From an uncultured Synergistales bacterium (lineage in GTDB: Bacteria; Synergistota; Synergistia; Synergistales; Aminobacteriaceae), in contig CAJOMU010000002.1 in NCBI GenBank assembly GCA_905235735.1, positions 76,482-128,996 of the forward strand: a stretch of 52,515 bases of DNA. Reading direction: 5' to 3'. A model generated the notes under the pieces. It did not search any database. It had not been told where the DNA came from and saw nothing but the letters and a program-made list of their open reading frames with translations. The number at the start of each line of letters is the position of its first letter. Positions within the stretch are counted from its first letter, which is position 1. The position numbers and the translations under genes are program-made. Of the stretch, positions 17,201 through 25,234 are shown piece after piece.

Positions 17201-19661
17201 TAACAGCCGCAACTTTGAACGGAATGTTAGTGCGTACAGTTGTCTTGTCTGTAGCAGGTGCAATTCCGAGAAGATAAGGTGCTGAATAATACGGTCTCGT
17301 TATTGTGCTCGTTACCCACCTTCCACTGTCGTCCATGACTTCAGCTTTGAGTGTAACATCGATTGTTGTAGGAGCTTGCCAATCGTATTCGAGATTCAGA
17401 TTCGCATGACCTGCACCGAAGTTATCAAGATTACCTTCTGCTATATCGCCTTCAAGATTCGAGAATCTCCTCGAAGGGTCTCCGAACATGTAACCTTTCC
17501 ACCTGTCCTGTTCAGGTTTGAATGTTCCCTCACGTGCAATCCATGATGTTTTGTACTGCAATCCTGATCCGTCAACACCGAATAGCCACCTTGCATAAAT
17601 ATCCGCAGTGAAAGTGTCATTATGCACGAGGAACTTCTTATATGAATTCAGTTTCACTTCTATACGCGGAGGTGCGAAGTCCTCAACATGGAATCTGTAT
17701 GACGCAATCGATTTATCTTCATGGCCTGGTATAGCAATCTCTGCTGTCCATGTTCCTGTTATTGCGTTCGACGGAATCTTTAGCTCTGATACTGTGCTTC
17801 CTCTTGCATTCAGCATAACGGTATCCTGTTTCACTTTTCGATTCAATGCATCGCGTATCACGAACATCACGGGGAATGCTTCAGGTGTAGTCATATCTGC
17901 ATTGCGTACTATTGCTTTGAACTGTGCACTCTCACCTGTCCTGTATATATCTCGTGGTGAGAATATCATTGCATCATATCCTGAACGTAACCATTCACGG
18001 CCTGACGTATCAAAGATTTCACGGTTCAATAGATTTCGTGTGAGCTGTAGATATGTGATGTCAGCAGATGCACCTGTACCGCTTGTTATGATTGCGATTT
18101 CCGGCTGATTGTTTGAATCCCATACTGCTCCGTTCGGAAGTTCATGATAGAACACACCGCCGCTGTTAGTTTTGCCCTGAACTAAGAGCTGTTTCTTGTC
18201 CGAATAGATTTTAACTTCTGCGTCCTGAATCCCTCTTGCCGTTGTGAGAGTATTAGCCCAGATTAAAATTGCATCATCCCAAAGTCTGGCAGTTGCTCCT
18301 ATATCAGAGAGATTAATCATCTGTTCCGATTCATACCATTCTTCTCTGGCGGCATCTTTTGCTGTCAGAAGGAATAATCCTCTTTCACCTTTCGCAATCT
18401 CGTCAACGGGAATGCTCCTTCTCACTTTCTCATTCAATGGAAGGTCTAACTTAATCTCGTTCGTGTAAACTCTCCTTGCTATATTCCTCTGGAAGTTATC
18501 ATACTCATCATGAAGCACATACGGAATGTTATTCTCATACATTCTCCATAGGTCAAGCTGAAGTGTCTTCACGTTTCTGAGTTCAATCGGAATAAGTCCT
18601 TTGTCCATTGCAGTGAGATATACACCTGATGAAGGAAGTTCAACGAGTGATTCAAGGTCTGGCATAATGACTGCCTGCTTGTAATCTTCCTTGAGAACGA
18701 GACCACTCTTTGACGGAAAACCTTTCCTGAGTGTAATCACGAATCTGTTTCTCGGTTTGAATTCACTCGAACGCATTGTTACGATTTCTTCATTCCAGTT
18801 TGATTCGAATCGTAAATCACTCACTGAAGGCTCAATCTGAATGAAACTCTTTGCTGTCTGCGGGTCAATATCGAAGTTGAATGATGCTCTGATTTCATTC
18901 TCACCTGGATAAATGCCATGAACCATAAGCTCAGGGTCTAACACTACAGTCTGAGTAAAATCATTCTCTGTTGTAATATCACCTTCACCTGTCTTCATTC
19001 CTGCCGCAATTCTCACTGTGAAGCTCTGCCTTGATGATGACTTCTGAACAGGTACAGCTGCTCTTATCGTTCTTGAAGGAAGTGCACCGACTATCGTGTA
19101 GGGCATTTCTTTTCCTTCTGAGTTTATGATTCTCATGAAGCCCTTCAACTGTGCCGGATTAACTTTCATGTTGAACGTTAAGCTGAAGTATGCACGTTCA
19201 TCTTTGCCCATTGAGGCTTTGATGTCTGTGGGAGATATTCCTTCCGTCTGAAATCTGAATACGCCCGGGCCGATTTTATTTCCGCGTCTGTCTTTCAGAT
19301 TATCCTTGAGGGTTGCAGTGTATGTCGTAGCATTCCTGAGAGGCGATAACAATCTTGCGGTGAATGTTCGGTCATTCTGCCATCGTCCTTCAATCTGTAG
19401 CGGCGGATTAATTTCAAACGGGAACAATGCATTGTCCGGAGTGATTGCTTTTCCGAGCTGACTACGATTCACTACAGGGTTATTGAACACTGCCCTGAAT
19501 GAAACGTTTTCGGGTACTGTTCCTGTCGGCGAAAAACTTCTGACTCCTGGAGGCATATTCGTGCGTGAAGCAGCAGATGCACATGATACAGCCATGATAA
19601 GAATCAGAAACGCGATGAAAAATTTCTGAGGCTTAAACAATTTTAATAACAGTCCTTTCAC
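14271..19661 (-). CDS. Bacterial alpha-2-macroglobulin family protein (YfhM-like)
   Basis: This is a 1796-aa secreted protein. After an N-terminal hydrophobic signal come an Ig-like region, several macroglobulin domains, a segment near the middle with ISNAITGTW-like MG motifs, and a thioester domain. The reactive CLEQ motif is intact, with Cys1345 and Gln1348. A C-terminal receptor-binding-like beta domain ends the protein. Such proteins are thought to trap attacking proteases in the periplasm through the thioester. The sequence MAVSC around Cys27 could be a loose lipobox, or cleavage may follow ASA. The start is uncertain: GTG 19661 lacks an SD, whereas TTG 19640 follows AAAGGA and gives a cleaner signal peptide. 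The usual partner gene for penicillin-binding protein 1C is not adjacent. Confidence 0.92.
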   Translation of the reverse strand: MKGLLLKLFKPQKFFIAFLILIMAVSCASAASRTNMPPGVRSFSPTGTVPENVSFRAVFNNPVVNRSQLGKAITPDNALFPFEINPPLQIEGRWQNDRTFTARLLSPLRNATTYTATLKDNLKDRRGNKIGPGVFRFQTEGISPTDIKASMGKDERAYFSLTFNMKVNPAQLKGFMRIINSEGKEMPYTIVGALPSRTIRAAVPVQKSSSRQSFTVRIAAGMKTGEGDITTENDFTQTVVLDPELMVHGIYPGENEIRASFNFDIDPQTAKSFIQIEPSVSDLRFESNWNEEIVTMRSSEFKPRNRFVITLRKGFPSKSGLVLKEDYKQAVIMPDLESLVELPSSGVYLTAMDKGLIPIELRNVKTLQLDLWRMYENNIPYVLHDEYDNFQRNIARRVYTNEIKLDLPLNEKVRRSIPVDEIAKGERGLFLLTAKDAAREEWYESEQMINLSDIGATARLWDDAILIWANTLTTARGIQDAEVKIYSDKKQLLVQGKTNSGGVFYHELPNGAVWDSNNQPEIAIITSGTGASADITYLQLTRNLLNREIFDTSGREWLRSGYDAMIFSPRDIYRTGESAQFKAIVRNADMTTPEAFPVMFVIRDALNRKVKQDTVMLNARGSTVSELKIPSNAITGTWTAEIAIPGHEDKSIASYRFHVEDFAPPRIEVKLNSYKKFLVHNDTFTADIYARWLFGVDGSGLQYKTSWIAREGTFKPEQDRWKGYMFGDPSRRFSNLEGDIAEGNLDNFGAGHANLNLEYDWQAPTTIDVTLKAEVMDDSGRWVTSTITRPYYSAPYLLGIAPATDKTTVRTNIPFKVAAVTPEEEPADPGELKAELYKVTWNYNMVEIDGRKRWQSSEELVQVDEKALTLRNGTGEVSFIPEDYGTYMVRISDAEDNARAVYRFYASSSEGRGSGSQLIDRVEMSTEKEFYKLGETARIKVKAPFEGLMLITVENSKLILRKIQQINESEITFEIPVTQEFRPNTWITAWLIRPVDNSDAKAWASHRAIGITRIKTDISDYNINIAIDAPKKIEPASKLPVTITLRGSSQSISKNADVAIAFVDDGVLGLTKYKTPDLLNYFWGLKKLNSQGFDIYDQLIPVEDKATEQLHPGGDEAIDALAGNIDTQRFKILSLFDGVMYPDDKGVIHTELDIPEFSGRGRLFVVAASGRSFGNAEQTIEIARDIVTETGLPRFAAPRDSFMIPTSVFNTSNETREVKVTLIPEGLSLNESYATLRIPSGAKESFNVQATALGGADKAILRVVTTWNEGNQERSFTQEIEMPVRSAWPMTTVGGSGTFTEGITKLELPFDDFDGDVLGSLTLADTPAVNLNKAVNFLNSYPYNCLEQTISGAWPFLILPDAVAELDPLVTSDTGLQERTDGTISRIQSMQLYDGSFSAWPGTGTSYNWGSVYAAHFLLSAKNAGINFPEEMLTGVNNWMRQFLASMPAYDNVDDERDDLTTKAYAVYVLALNGEKPLGWIEYLRENQKSLRPSGNIYLAGAQALIDGRADALRNVNLGGNPGYSGTTLESDTRNTATLLSMWLDVEPQASEVTELAMRLVNLGNKGSWFSTQDNAAALTALARYNVESAGAKSEITARLNTETSDHAILSYESNKKPVSIKMSELPKVSGIQIEANGSGQGCYSWSMSGYTKSQPKAERRNINIECSYFDEKGNAVDLSQTISHGTVIQVVLTIKPSMTVNNLAVSYLLPAGFELENPRIEDGAENSSGSYGIVNDIRDDRLNLFFGRIKGERSYGFKMRAVTRGTFNVPQVSAFGMYDSSIRFTGQPQKPVVIK

Positions 19662-19692
19662 TTTAAAATTTGAATTTGTGAAACATGAAGTT

Positions 19693-19698
19693 ATTATA
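19693..19698 (-). promoter_or_regulatory. Possible -10 element for the alpha-2-macroglobulin gene
   Basis: The minus strand reads TATAAT here, 32 bases upstream of the GTG start. No convincing -35 box is visible. It lies 30 bases from the cheV -10 on the other strand, so the two divergent promoters would overlap. Confidence 0.35.
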
Positions 19699-19724
19699 GC
19701 GTGTAATAATTATTCAGGCCATTT

Positions 19725-19733
19725 TGTTATAAT
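19725..19733 (+). promoter_or_regulatory. Extended -10 promoter for the cheV-like gene
   Basis: TGTTATAAT is a perfect TGn extended -10. No good -35 is seen, as expected for this class. The predicted transcript would start near 19740, about 30 bases before ATG 19771. Confidence 0.6.
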
Positions 19734-19770
19734 CTTAGTGTGTTATCAAAAGGGAGGCAGAAGTTCGGAC

Positions 19771-20685
19771 ATGGAAGAGAAAAAAACTGTGGCAGCTGCG
19801 AGCCGTAAATGGGAGATAGTGGTTTTTACGCTCGGAGATGAAGCCTTTGCTATAAACGTGAATAAGACGCGTGAGATTCTGCGTTGGACAGGATGCAGAC
19901 CCATACCCACGAAGATACCTGCTTTCGTAGGCATAACTACACTTAGAGGAGCGACACTTCCATTAATAGATTTGAGAATATTCTTAGGGATTCAATCACC
20001 TGTACCGACGAATCAGACTAAGGTAATGGTAGCAGAATTCAACGACATAAAACTTGGCTTCCTTGTTGACGGTGTTGAACGAATACGACAGATAAACGCT
20101 GAGGATTTAGACAGTTCAAAGATGAGAGGAGTATCATTGAAGTGGGTGCTCTATATCATCAAGAGGGATAACAGAAATATTCTGCTCCTCGACTATGAAG
20201 CAATAATTCAGGAGACAGCACCAGCAGTAGCGGAACACATGTTTGATCAGGGGAAGCTGGGTGCGTATCATCGACAGGTTGGACATGTTGAAGACTTTCA
20301 CATTCTTGTTGCTGATGATTCGCCATTGCTGAGGCAGCAGACATGTGATGTGTTAAAGCAGTCTGGTTTCACGAGCATATATCCGGTGAAAGACGGAGTT
20401 GAAGCGAGAAAATTATTGCTGGATCAGGGAGAGAACTTTGACTTGCTTGTATCTGATATTGAAATGCCATTGCTCGACGGTCTTAGCCTTGTTGAGACAC
20501 TCAGACAGGATGAACGAACAGAGAACATGCCGGTAATATTATTTTCATCGATAATGGTGAAGGAGTTATTAGACCGTGCAGAGTCTTTGAAGATAATTCA
20601 TGTACTGAAGCCTGATGTGTATAAACTCGTTGAATGCGTTGTGAAAATTTACAGGGACTGCAAGAAGGCAAGAAATCCGTTCTGA
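19771..20685 (+). CDS. cheV: CheV-type chemotaxis protein (CheW domain plus response regulator receiver)
   Basis: This 304-aa cytoplasmic protein couples chemoreceptors to CheA and is tuned by phosphorylation. Residues 13-150 form a CheW domain (VVFTLGDEAFAINV, VGITTLRGATLPLIDL). Residues 176-300 form a receiver with acidic pair Asp182/Asp183, phospho-acceptor Asp229 in SDIEMPLLDG, Ser259/Ser260 at the switch position and Lys280. I start at ATG 19771, 13 bases after AAAGGGAGG; the frame stays open back to 19678 but lacks a better start. No other chemotaxis or flagellar gene is nearby, so this is an orphan CheV that probably works with receptors encoded elsewhere. Confidence 0.92.
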   Translation: MEEKKTVAAASRKWEIVVFTLGDEAFAINVNKTREILRWTGCRPIPTKIPAFVGITTLRGATLPLIDLRIFLGIQSPVPTNQTKVMVAEFNDIKLGFLVDGVERIRQINAEDLDSSKMRGVSLKWVLYIIKRDNRNILLLDYEAIIQETAPAVAEHMFDQGKLGAYHRQVGHVEDFHILVADDSPLLRQQTCDVLKQSGFTSIYPVKDGVEARKLLLDQGENFDLLVSDIEMPLLDGLSLVETLRQDERTENMPVILFSSIMVKELLDRAESLKIIHVLKPDVYKLVECVVKIYRDCKKARNPF

Positions 20686-20693
20686 TATGAATA

Positions 20694-20718
20694 CCCCCTG
20701 CCAAAACTCCGACGGGGG
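20694..20718. terminator. G/C hairpin between converging cheV and pseudopilin genes
   Basis: CCCCC (20694-20698) can pair with GGGGG (20714-20718). Neither side has a proper T run, so it is at best a weak or factor-dependent terminator. Confidence 0.35.
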
Positions 20719-20730
20719 GAAGAAATATCC

Positions 20731-21033
20731 TTATGGTTTAAGGTTGATTGTCATTGTGCTTTTTGTTCCTCTGCTCACTGTCAACATATTGCCGTCCTGA
20801 TTCAGAGTTACGTTATCAGCCTTGCATACGTCATCATTATTGTATGCTGATGTGCTGACACCCATATTCCTGAATCGCTGTACATGAAACATCATCGTAT
20901 CTCTGTTACGAATATTAACAAGCGTTTGTGTCTGATTGGCGATGAAACTCAATATACCCGTCATAATCTCAACGAATATGAACGAGGCCATGAGGAACTC
21001 AACAAGTGTCTCTGCTTTACGTCTTCTCACCAT
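20731..21033 (-). CDS. Small type IV pilin-like (minor pseudopilin) protein
   Basis: This 100-aa protein begins with basic residues RRRKA, followed by ETLVEFLMASFIFVEIM and a hydrophobic helix to about residue 33. That looks like a type III prepilin signal, with cleavage after the short basic leader and Glu at mature position +5. It departs from consensus because -1 is Ala rather than Gly and +1 is Glu. The rest is a small polar domain. It resembles PilV/GspI-type minor pilins used in type IV pili, type II secretion or DNA uptake. It overlaps prmC by 7 bases behind AGAGGAGAG. No other pilus gene is here. The call is moderate; it could be a simple membrane-anchored protein. Confidence 0.55.
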   Translation of the reverse strand: MVRRRKAETLVEFLMASFIFVEIMTGILSFIANQTQTLVNIRNRDTMMFHVQRFRNMGVSTSAYNNDDVCKADNVTLNQDGNMLTVSRGTKSTMTINLKP

Positions 21034-21854
21034 TCATTCACTCTCCTCTTTAGAGCTATGCATCTCGGAAAATCATTTGAATCATGAAATTCACGCACGA
21101 ACATGAAATCATCACTCACAGATTCTAATGCATGAACCTGATTCATATTGCCCGTCTCGAAAATCAGATAGCCGTCATCATCAAGTACATTCAGTGAATG
21201 CTTCATGATGAGCCTGTAAAAATTCATTCCGTCTTGGCCTCCGTCTAACGCAATATGAGGTTCATAATCCCGCACTGACTTCATAAGTTCATCGATTTCA
21301 CTTGAGGGTATGTACGGAGGGTTACTCAAAATGAATTTGCACTTGCGATTCACATCTTCGAGACGTGAAAGTATATTTGCTCTGTGAATCACATTATAGC
21401 GTTCGAGATTCATGCGTGAGAATTGAATTGCCTCTGTGCTCTGCTCAATCATGTATGCAAATGAATTCGGGAACTCAAGCATTATGGTTATTGCGATACA
21501 ACCCGAACCTGTTCCCCAATCAGCAAAGCAAAAACTCTCATCGGGCTTTGCAAAATATTTCATGGCCTCAATGAGAGTTTCTGTGTCATGTCTCGGAATT
21601 AATACGCCTCTTCCAACATGAAAATCTCTTCCGTAGAAGTCTGCTTCACCGAGAATGTACTGCAATGGTTCACCTTCAATGCGTCTTGCAATCACACCTT
21701 CAATCTTTGCGCATTCATCATCAGAAAGTGTATCCTTCGCAAGTACTGCTGAATGAGATATGTCCAGAGCATGAGAGATTAGCCATAATGATTCCTGTCG
21801 TGCATTCTGAATGTCTTCATGTTCGAGGCGTTTAACGTAATCTCTAACCTTCAA
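21027..21854 (-). CDS. prmC: Peptide chain release factor N5-glutamine methyltransferase
   Basis: PrmC methylates the glutamine of the GGQ motif in release factors, using S-adenosylmethionine. An N-terminal helical region is followed by PLQYILGEADFYGRDFHV and LIPRHDTETLIE. The SAM-binding ADWGTGSGCIAI and the catalytic SNPPYIPSSE come next. It lies immediately after prfA, its substrate gene, overlapping it by 11 bases if TTG 21854 is the start. That start gives MKVRDYVKRLEHE, a normal length of 275 aa. An ATG at 21899 is possible but would overlap prfA by 56 bases. No strong SD is visible for either. Confidence 0.92.
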   Translation of the reverse strand: MKVRDYVKRLEHEDIQNARQESLWLISHALDISHSAVLAKDTLSDDECAKIEGVIARRIEGEPLQYILGEADFYGRDFHVGRGVLIPRHDTETLIEAMKYFAKPDESFCFADWGTGSGCIAITIMLEFPNSFAYMIEQSTEAIQFSRMNLERYNVIHRANILSRLEDVNRKCKFILSNPPYIPSSEIDELMKSVRDYEPHIALDGGQDGMNFYRLIMKHSLNVLDDDGYLIFETGNMNQVHALESVSDDFMFVREFHDSNDFPRCIALKRRVNEW

Positions 21855-22932
21855 GGTCTTGCAGCTTTTGTGTCTGTTCAGCGAGGAGCATAGCATCAAT
21901 CATTTCGTATAAATCTCCGTCTAAATATGATTCGAGCTTATAGAGAGTGAGATTGATTCTGTGATCCGTAATTCTGTTCTGCGGGAAATTGTATGTGCGT
22001 ACACGTTCACTTCTGTCGCCTGATCCAATCATACCGCGTCTTTCACTTGCCTGTTCTGAATTCTGTTTCTGCTGTTCGAGGTCAAAGAGTTTAGTCTTCA
22101 GATACGACATTGCACGTGCACGATTCTTTATCTGCGAGCGTTCATCCTGACACGTTACGACTATTCCCGTTGGAAGATGTGTGATTCGTACAGCTGAGTC
22201 TGTCATGTTGACATGCTGACCACCTGCACCGCTTGAACGATACGTATCAATCTTCAAATCTTCGGGACGTATCTCAACTTCAACATCATCTGCTTCAGGA
22301 AGAACTGCAACTGTAGCCGCACTCGTATGAATTCGTCCGCTTGCCTCAGTAACAGGAACTCGTTGAACTCTGTGCACCCCTGATTCATATTTCATCTTAC
22401 TGTATGCACCGCGTGAATCAATCCTGAATACTATTTCCTTATAGCCTCCAATACCCGCAGTGTTCGTTGAACTGTCAATCACTTCAATCTTCCATCGCTG
22501 ACGTTCACAGAACCTCACGTACATTCTGAAGAGGTCTGCCGCAAAGAGAGTAGCTTCATCTCCTCCTGTACCTGCACGAATTTCAACTACAACGCTCTTT
22601 TCATCATTGGGGTCTTGAGGAAGAAGAAGCAATGTTAAATCGTGAGTGAAACTTTCAATTTTAGGTTCAAGAGATGCAAGTTCCTCACGCGCTAATGATT
22701 CAAGTTCCGAATCTCCAGATTTGATTAGCTCTTTGGCTTCAGCGATAGATTTCAATGCGTCTTTGTATTCCTGATACTTACTCACTACGGGTTCAAGCTG
22801 TGCACGTTTCTTGCCGAGTATCTGAAGCTCTTTAGGATTTGATATTACATCAGGGTCTTCCAGTTTCTTTGATGTCTCGTTATATTCCTGCTCTATTGCC
22901 TGTAACTTTGGTTCTATGTTCATATCATTCAA
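21844..22932 (-). CDS. prfA: Peptide chain release factor 1
   Basis: This 362-aa factor reads UAA and UAG stop codons and triggers peptide release. The GGQ motif is at 237-239 (SSGAGGQHVN). The tripeptide anticodon region is PVT at 193-195, the PxT form that marks RF1 rather than RF2. GTGGDEAT and the RSQIKNRARAM segment are also typical. ATG 22932 lies 6 bases after GGAGG and overlaps the end of the DUF1385 gene by 8 bases. Confidence 0.96.
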   Translation of the reverse strand: MNDMNIEPKLQAIEQEYNETSKKLEDPDVISNPKELQILGKKRAQLEPVVSKYQEYKDALKSIAEAKELIKSGDSELESLAREELASLEPKIESFTHDLTLLLLPQDPNDEKSVVVEIRAGTGGDEATLFAADLFRMYVRFCERQRWKIEVIDSSTNTAGIGGYKEIVFRIDSRGAYSKMKYESGVHRVQRVPVTEASGRIHTSAATVAVLPEADDVEVEIRPEDLKIDTYRSSGAGGQHVNMTDSAVRITHLPTGIVVTCQDERSQIKNRARAMSYLKTKLFDLEQQKQNSEQASERRGMIGSGDRSERVRTYNFPQNRITDHRINLTLYKLESYLDGDLYEMIDAMLLAEQTQKLQDLEG

Positions 22933-23857
22933 GTCCTCCGTTAAGTGCTGTGTTCAATGATTCTAATGCTACTTCAGATTGCTTTATGTCGGGTTCTCTT
23001 GTCGTTAAGTATTGAAGTGTCAGAAAGGGAGCGATAATACACAGTCCGAATTTTCCTGAGTTAGATGCGAGGCGTATTATCTCGTATGATATTCCAATCA
23101 CAACTGGTATCAATATTACTCTCGCGAGTACCTGAAGAATGAAACTCTCTCCTGCAATGAATGTTTTGACTGGCGAGAAGATTACTATGCTCACAATCAC
23201 AGCAATCAATAGAAAAGATGTTCCGCATCTTGGATGAATCCTTGAACACGTCATTATGTTTTCAGGTGTCATATCGAGCCCATGTTCAAACGCATTTATA
23301 GTTTTGTGTTCAGCTCCGTGATACCTGAATACCTGCTTAATGTCCGGCCACAGTCCTATCACTGCAACATACCCTATGAAGATTATTGCGCGTGTTATTC
23401 CCTCGATGATATTCACGTAAAGGGGAACATCAGAAAGTCTTCCTGCAATCCACAAAGGCAATGCGATGAATAATCCTCCGACAGCGACAACTGCAATTAC
23501 GATTGACAGCAATATATCCTTGAACGTCAATTCTTCCTGCGTTTCCTCAAGTGCAACCTCTGCTGAACGTGATAATGCCTTGAACCCTGTCGCTAACATT
23601 TCGCACATCACAACTACTCCTCTGATGAAAGGGAGCTTATAGGGCATTCTTGATGTGCGTGATGAGTTCGGCCAATGCTCATGAAATATATCACCTGATG
23701 GTCTGCGAACTGCTAATCCCCATAAATTTTTACCTTTCATCAGTACTCCTTCAATGACTGCCTGACCTCCGACTGGAATTTTTCTTGAATCATCTTCAGC
23801 ATGAAGTCCGAAGAGGTTCATTGCAATCATCATCAGCATATTCAATCTCTTAATCAA
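22925..23857 (-). CDS. DUF1385 (YqhQ-like) membrane protein
   Basis: About 310 aa. The family signature is clear: VGGQAVIEGVLMKG near residue 35, then LPFIRGVVVMCEML, a membrane region, YHGAEHKTINAFEHG, and HPRCGTSFLLI. At least four hydrophobic segments follow residue 110. The biochemical function of the family is unknown, although it often precedes prfA and prmC in Gram-positive and related genomes, as here. I choose TTG 23857, nine bases after GGAGG and overlapping the end of thyX by 8 bases. Starting at 23947 would put 90 more bases inside thyX. Confidence 0.85.
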   Translation of the reverse strand: MIKRLNMLMMIAMNLFGLHAEDDSRKIPVGGQAVIEGVLMKGKNLWGLAVRRPSGDIFHEHWPNSSRTSRMPYKLPFIRGVVVMCEMLATGFKALSRSAEVALEETQEELTFKDILLSIVIAVVAVGGLFIALPLWIAGRLSDVPLYVNIIEGITRAIIFIGYVAVIGLWPDIKQVFRYHGAEHKTINAFEHGLDMTPENIMTCSRIHPRCGTSFLLIAVIVSIVIFSPVKTFIAGESFILQVLARVILIPVVIGISYEIIRLASNSGKFGLCIIAPFLTLQYLTTREPDIKQSEVALESLNTALNGGLE

Positions 23858-24545
23858 GTAACAATTCCTCCATATCTCTATAAGGTATTCCGCATGTACG
23901 TGCTTCTTCGCATTTCCCAAATATACATGACGGCCCGGCCTTTTCAAATAACACTGGTGCTTTTTCTCTGCATAAGATTAACATTTTACGTGCGAGTTCG
24001 TGAATTTCCCATTGTGCCCGTCTGCATAATCTCAAATTGAAGAAGTGATGAAGTTCTCTTGCGTTCATGGTCATAACAAGACGTGTTGAATGTCCGTGAG
24101 GCAAAATGAATCTCGCATCTTCTTTCTTGATTCCCATTTCGATTAACTGCCTGTATGCTTCCTGCGATGTCTTCACTGCTTCATGAAACACTCTCAATGC
24201 TTCAGGATTTGATTCGATTGACGGAGGAACGATTACGGCTTCAGGGTCATAGTTCATCTTCACGTAACGTTGACTCTGCTGGCTGAAACTCGCTAATCTA
24301 TGTCGCACTAACTGATGTGATGAAACTCTGCTTAATCCATCAATCCCAAAAGTGAAACTCACATGTTCAAACGTTGATGTATGTCCGCTCATGAAGAGTT
24401 CAGCAATGAGCTTACGCGATAAATTTTGTTCTTCGCCTTGAAGAAGTTCAGACGCAGTTACATCACGGTAGCATATACGTGCAGCGGCGGCAACGAGAGC
24501 ATCAGGTTCAGGTGTATGTGATAATAATATTACGTTCATGTTCAT
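23850..24545 (-). CDS. thyX: Flavin-dependent thymidylate synthase
   Basis: ThyX makes dTMP from dUMP with FAD, NADPH and methylenetetrahydrofolate, replacing ThyA. The defining motif RHRxxSxxxxSxR is exact at residues 81-93. HTSTFEHVSFTF, RFILPHGHSTRLVMTMNAREL and HFFNLRLCRRAQWEI are also family hallmarks. The length of 231 aa is typical. The rpmE terminator lies directly upstream, and no strong SD is seen before ATG 24545. Its dUMP substrate could come from the dcd product encoded at 39156-39677. Confidence 0.96.
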   Translation of the reverse strand: MNMNVILLSHTPEPDALVAAAARICYRDVTASELLQGEEQNLSRKLIAELFMSGHTSTFEHVSFTFGIDGLSRVSSHQLVRHRLASFSQQSQRYVKMNYDPEAVIVPPSIESNPEALRVFHEAVKTSQEAYRQLIEMGIKKEDARFILPHGHSTRLVMTMNARELHHFFNLRLCRRAQWEIHELARKMLILCREKAPVLFEKAGPSCIFGKCEEARTCGIPYRDMEELLLD

Positions 24546-24548
24546 AAT

Positions 24549-24574
24549 AAAAAAGGGAGCATATTTCAGCCCCC
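24549..24574 (-). terminator. Terminator after rpmE
   Basis: On the minus strand GGGGGC pairs with GCTCCC (one G-U pair) around an eight-base loop, followed by six T. It lies immediately upstream of thyX, so thyX needs readthrough or its own promoter. Confidence 0.75.
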
Positions 24575-24592
24575 ATAAATGAGCAATGTGAA

Positions 24593-24820
24593 TTATACTT
24601 CTGTCTTCTGGCCGTAATTGATTCCCTTGTACTTCTGCTGGAACTTTTCAAGACGGCCTGCCTCAGTGAGAACTCTGCCCTTTTTGCCTGAGTAGAACGG
24701 ATGACATGCTGAGCAGACACCTACGCGGATTTCTTTCATTGTTGAACGTGTCATGAATGTATTTCCGCAGGCACATGTAACTTTGCATTCCTGATATTCA
24801 GGGTGAATGTCCTTTTTCAT
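24593..24820 (-). CDS. rpmE: Ribosomal protein bL31 (zinc-binding form)
   Basis: This 75-aa large-subunit protein begins MKKDIHPEY. Zinc-ligand cysteines occur in TCACGNTF and [14 protein letters not shown], so this is the C+ form rather than the zinc-free paralogue. The tail is slightly longer than the 66-70 aa norm. An AGGAGG-type SD precedes ATG 24820 in the 15-base gap after rpsO. Confidence 0.97.
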   Translation of the reverse strand: MKKDIHPEYQECKVTCACGNTFMTRSTMKEIRVGVCSACHPFYSGKKGRVLTEAGRLEKFQQKYKGINYGQKTEV

Positions 24821-24835
24821 GCTGATAAATTCCTC

Positions 24836-25102
24836 CTAGTGTCGTAATCCAAGTCTCTCAATCAACGAACGGTATCTGTTGAAGTCTTTGTTCATGAGGT
24901 AACGCAGAAGTCTTCGTCTTGAACCTACCATTTTGAGAAGTCCTCTTCGTGAATGGAAATCCTTCTTGTGAGTCTTCAAATGTTCGGTGAGTTCACGAAT
25001 GCGTTCTGTGAGAATTGCTACCTGAACTTCAGGAGACCCTGTGTCGTTTTCGTGAGTCTTGAACTCTGCGATTACTGCCTGTTTCTTTTCTTTCTGGATC
25101 AT
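24836..25102 (-). CDS. rpsO: Ribosomal protein uS15
   Basis: This 88-aa small-subunit protein binds the central domain of 16S rRNA. Clear motifs are [45 protein letters not shown] and [15 protein letters not shown] 25102 follows AGGAGG (plus-strand 25114-25119) and gives the normal length. The same frame is open further upstream, but that would add 34 unrelated residues. The 132-base upstream gap has no gene; in other bacteria S15 represses its own mRNA through such a leader, but I cannot identify the binding fold here. Confidence 0.97.
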   Translation of the reverse strand: MIQKEKKQAVIAEFKTHENDTGSPEVQVAILTERIRELTEHLKTHKKDFHSRRGLLKMVGSRRRLLRYLMNKDFNRYRSLIERLGLRH

Positions 25103-25234
25103 GAATGAATAAACCTCCTGTGATATAACTTCAGAGCCAGGAACAACGCCAATCCAGAGAGCGATATTCATAGCTTTGAGTGTAAGCGCAAGATATATTA
25201 ACACCCTACGAAATTTTTTGCACTAAGTTTTGAT

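Noticed and set aside
25103-25204. N-terminal extension of rpsO
   Set aside because: An SD lies within the region 11 bases before ATG 25102, and the shorter form matches the standard uS15 length.
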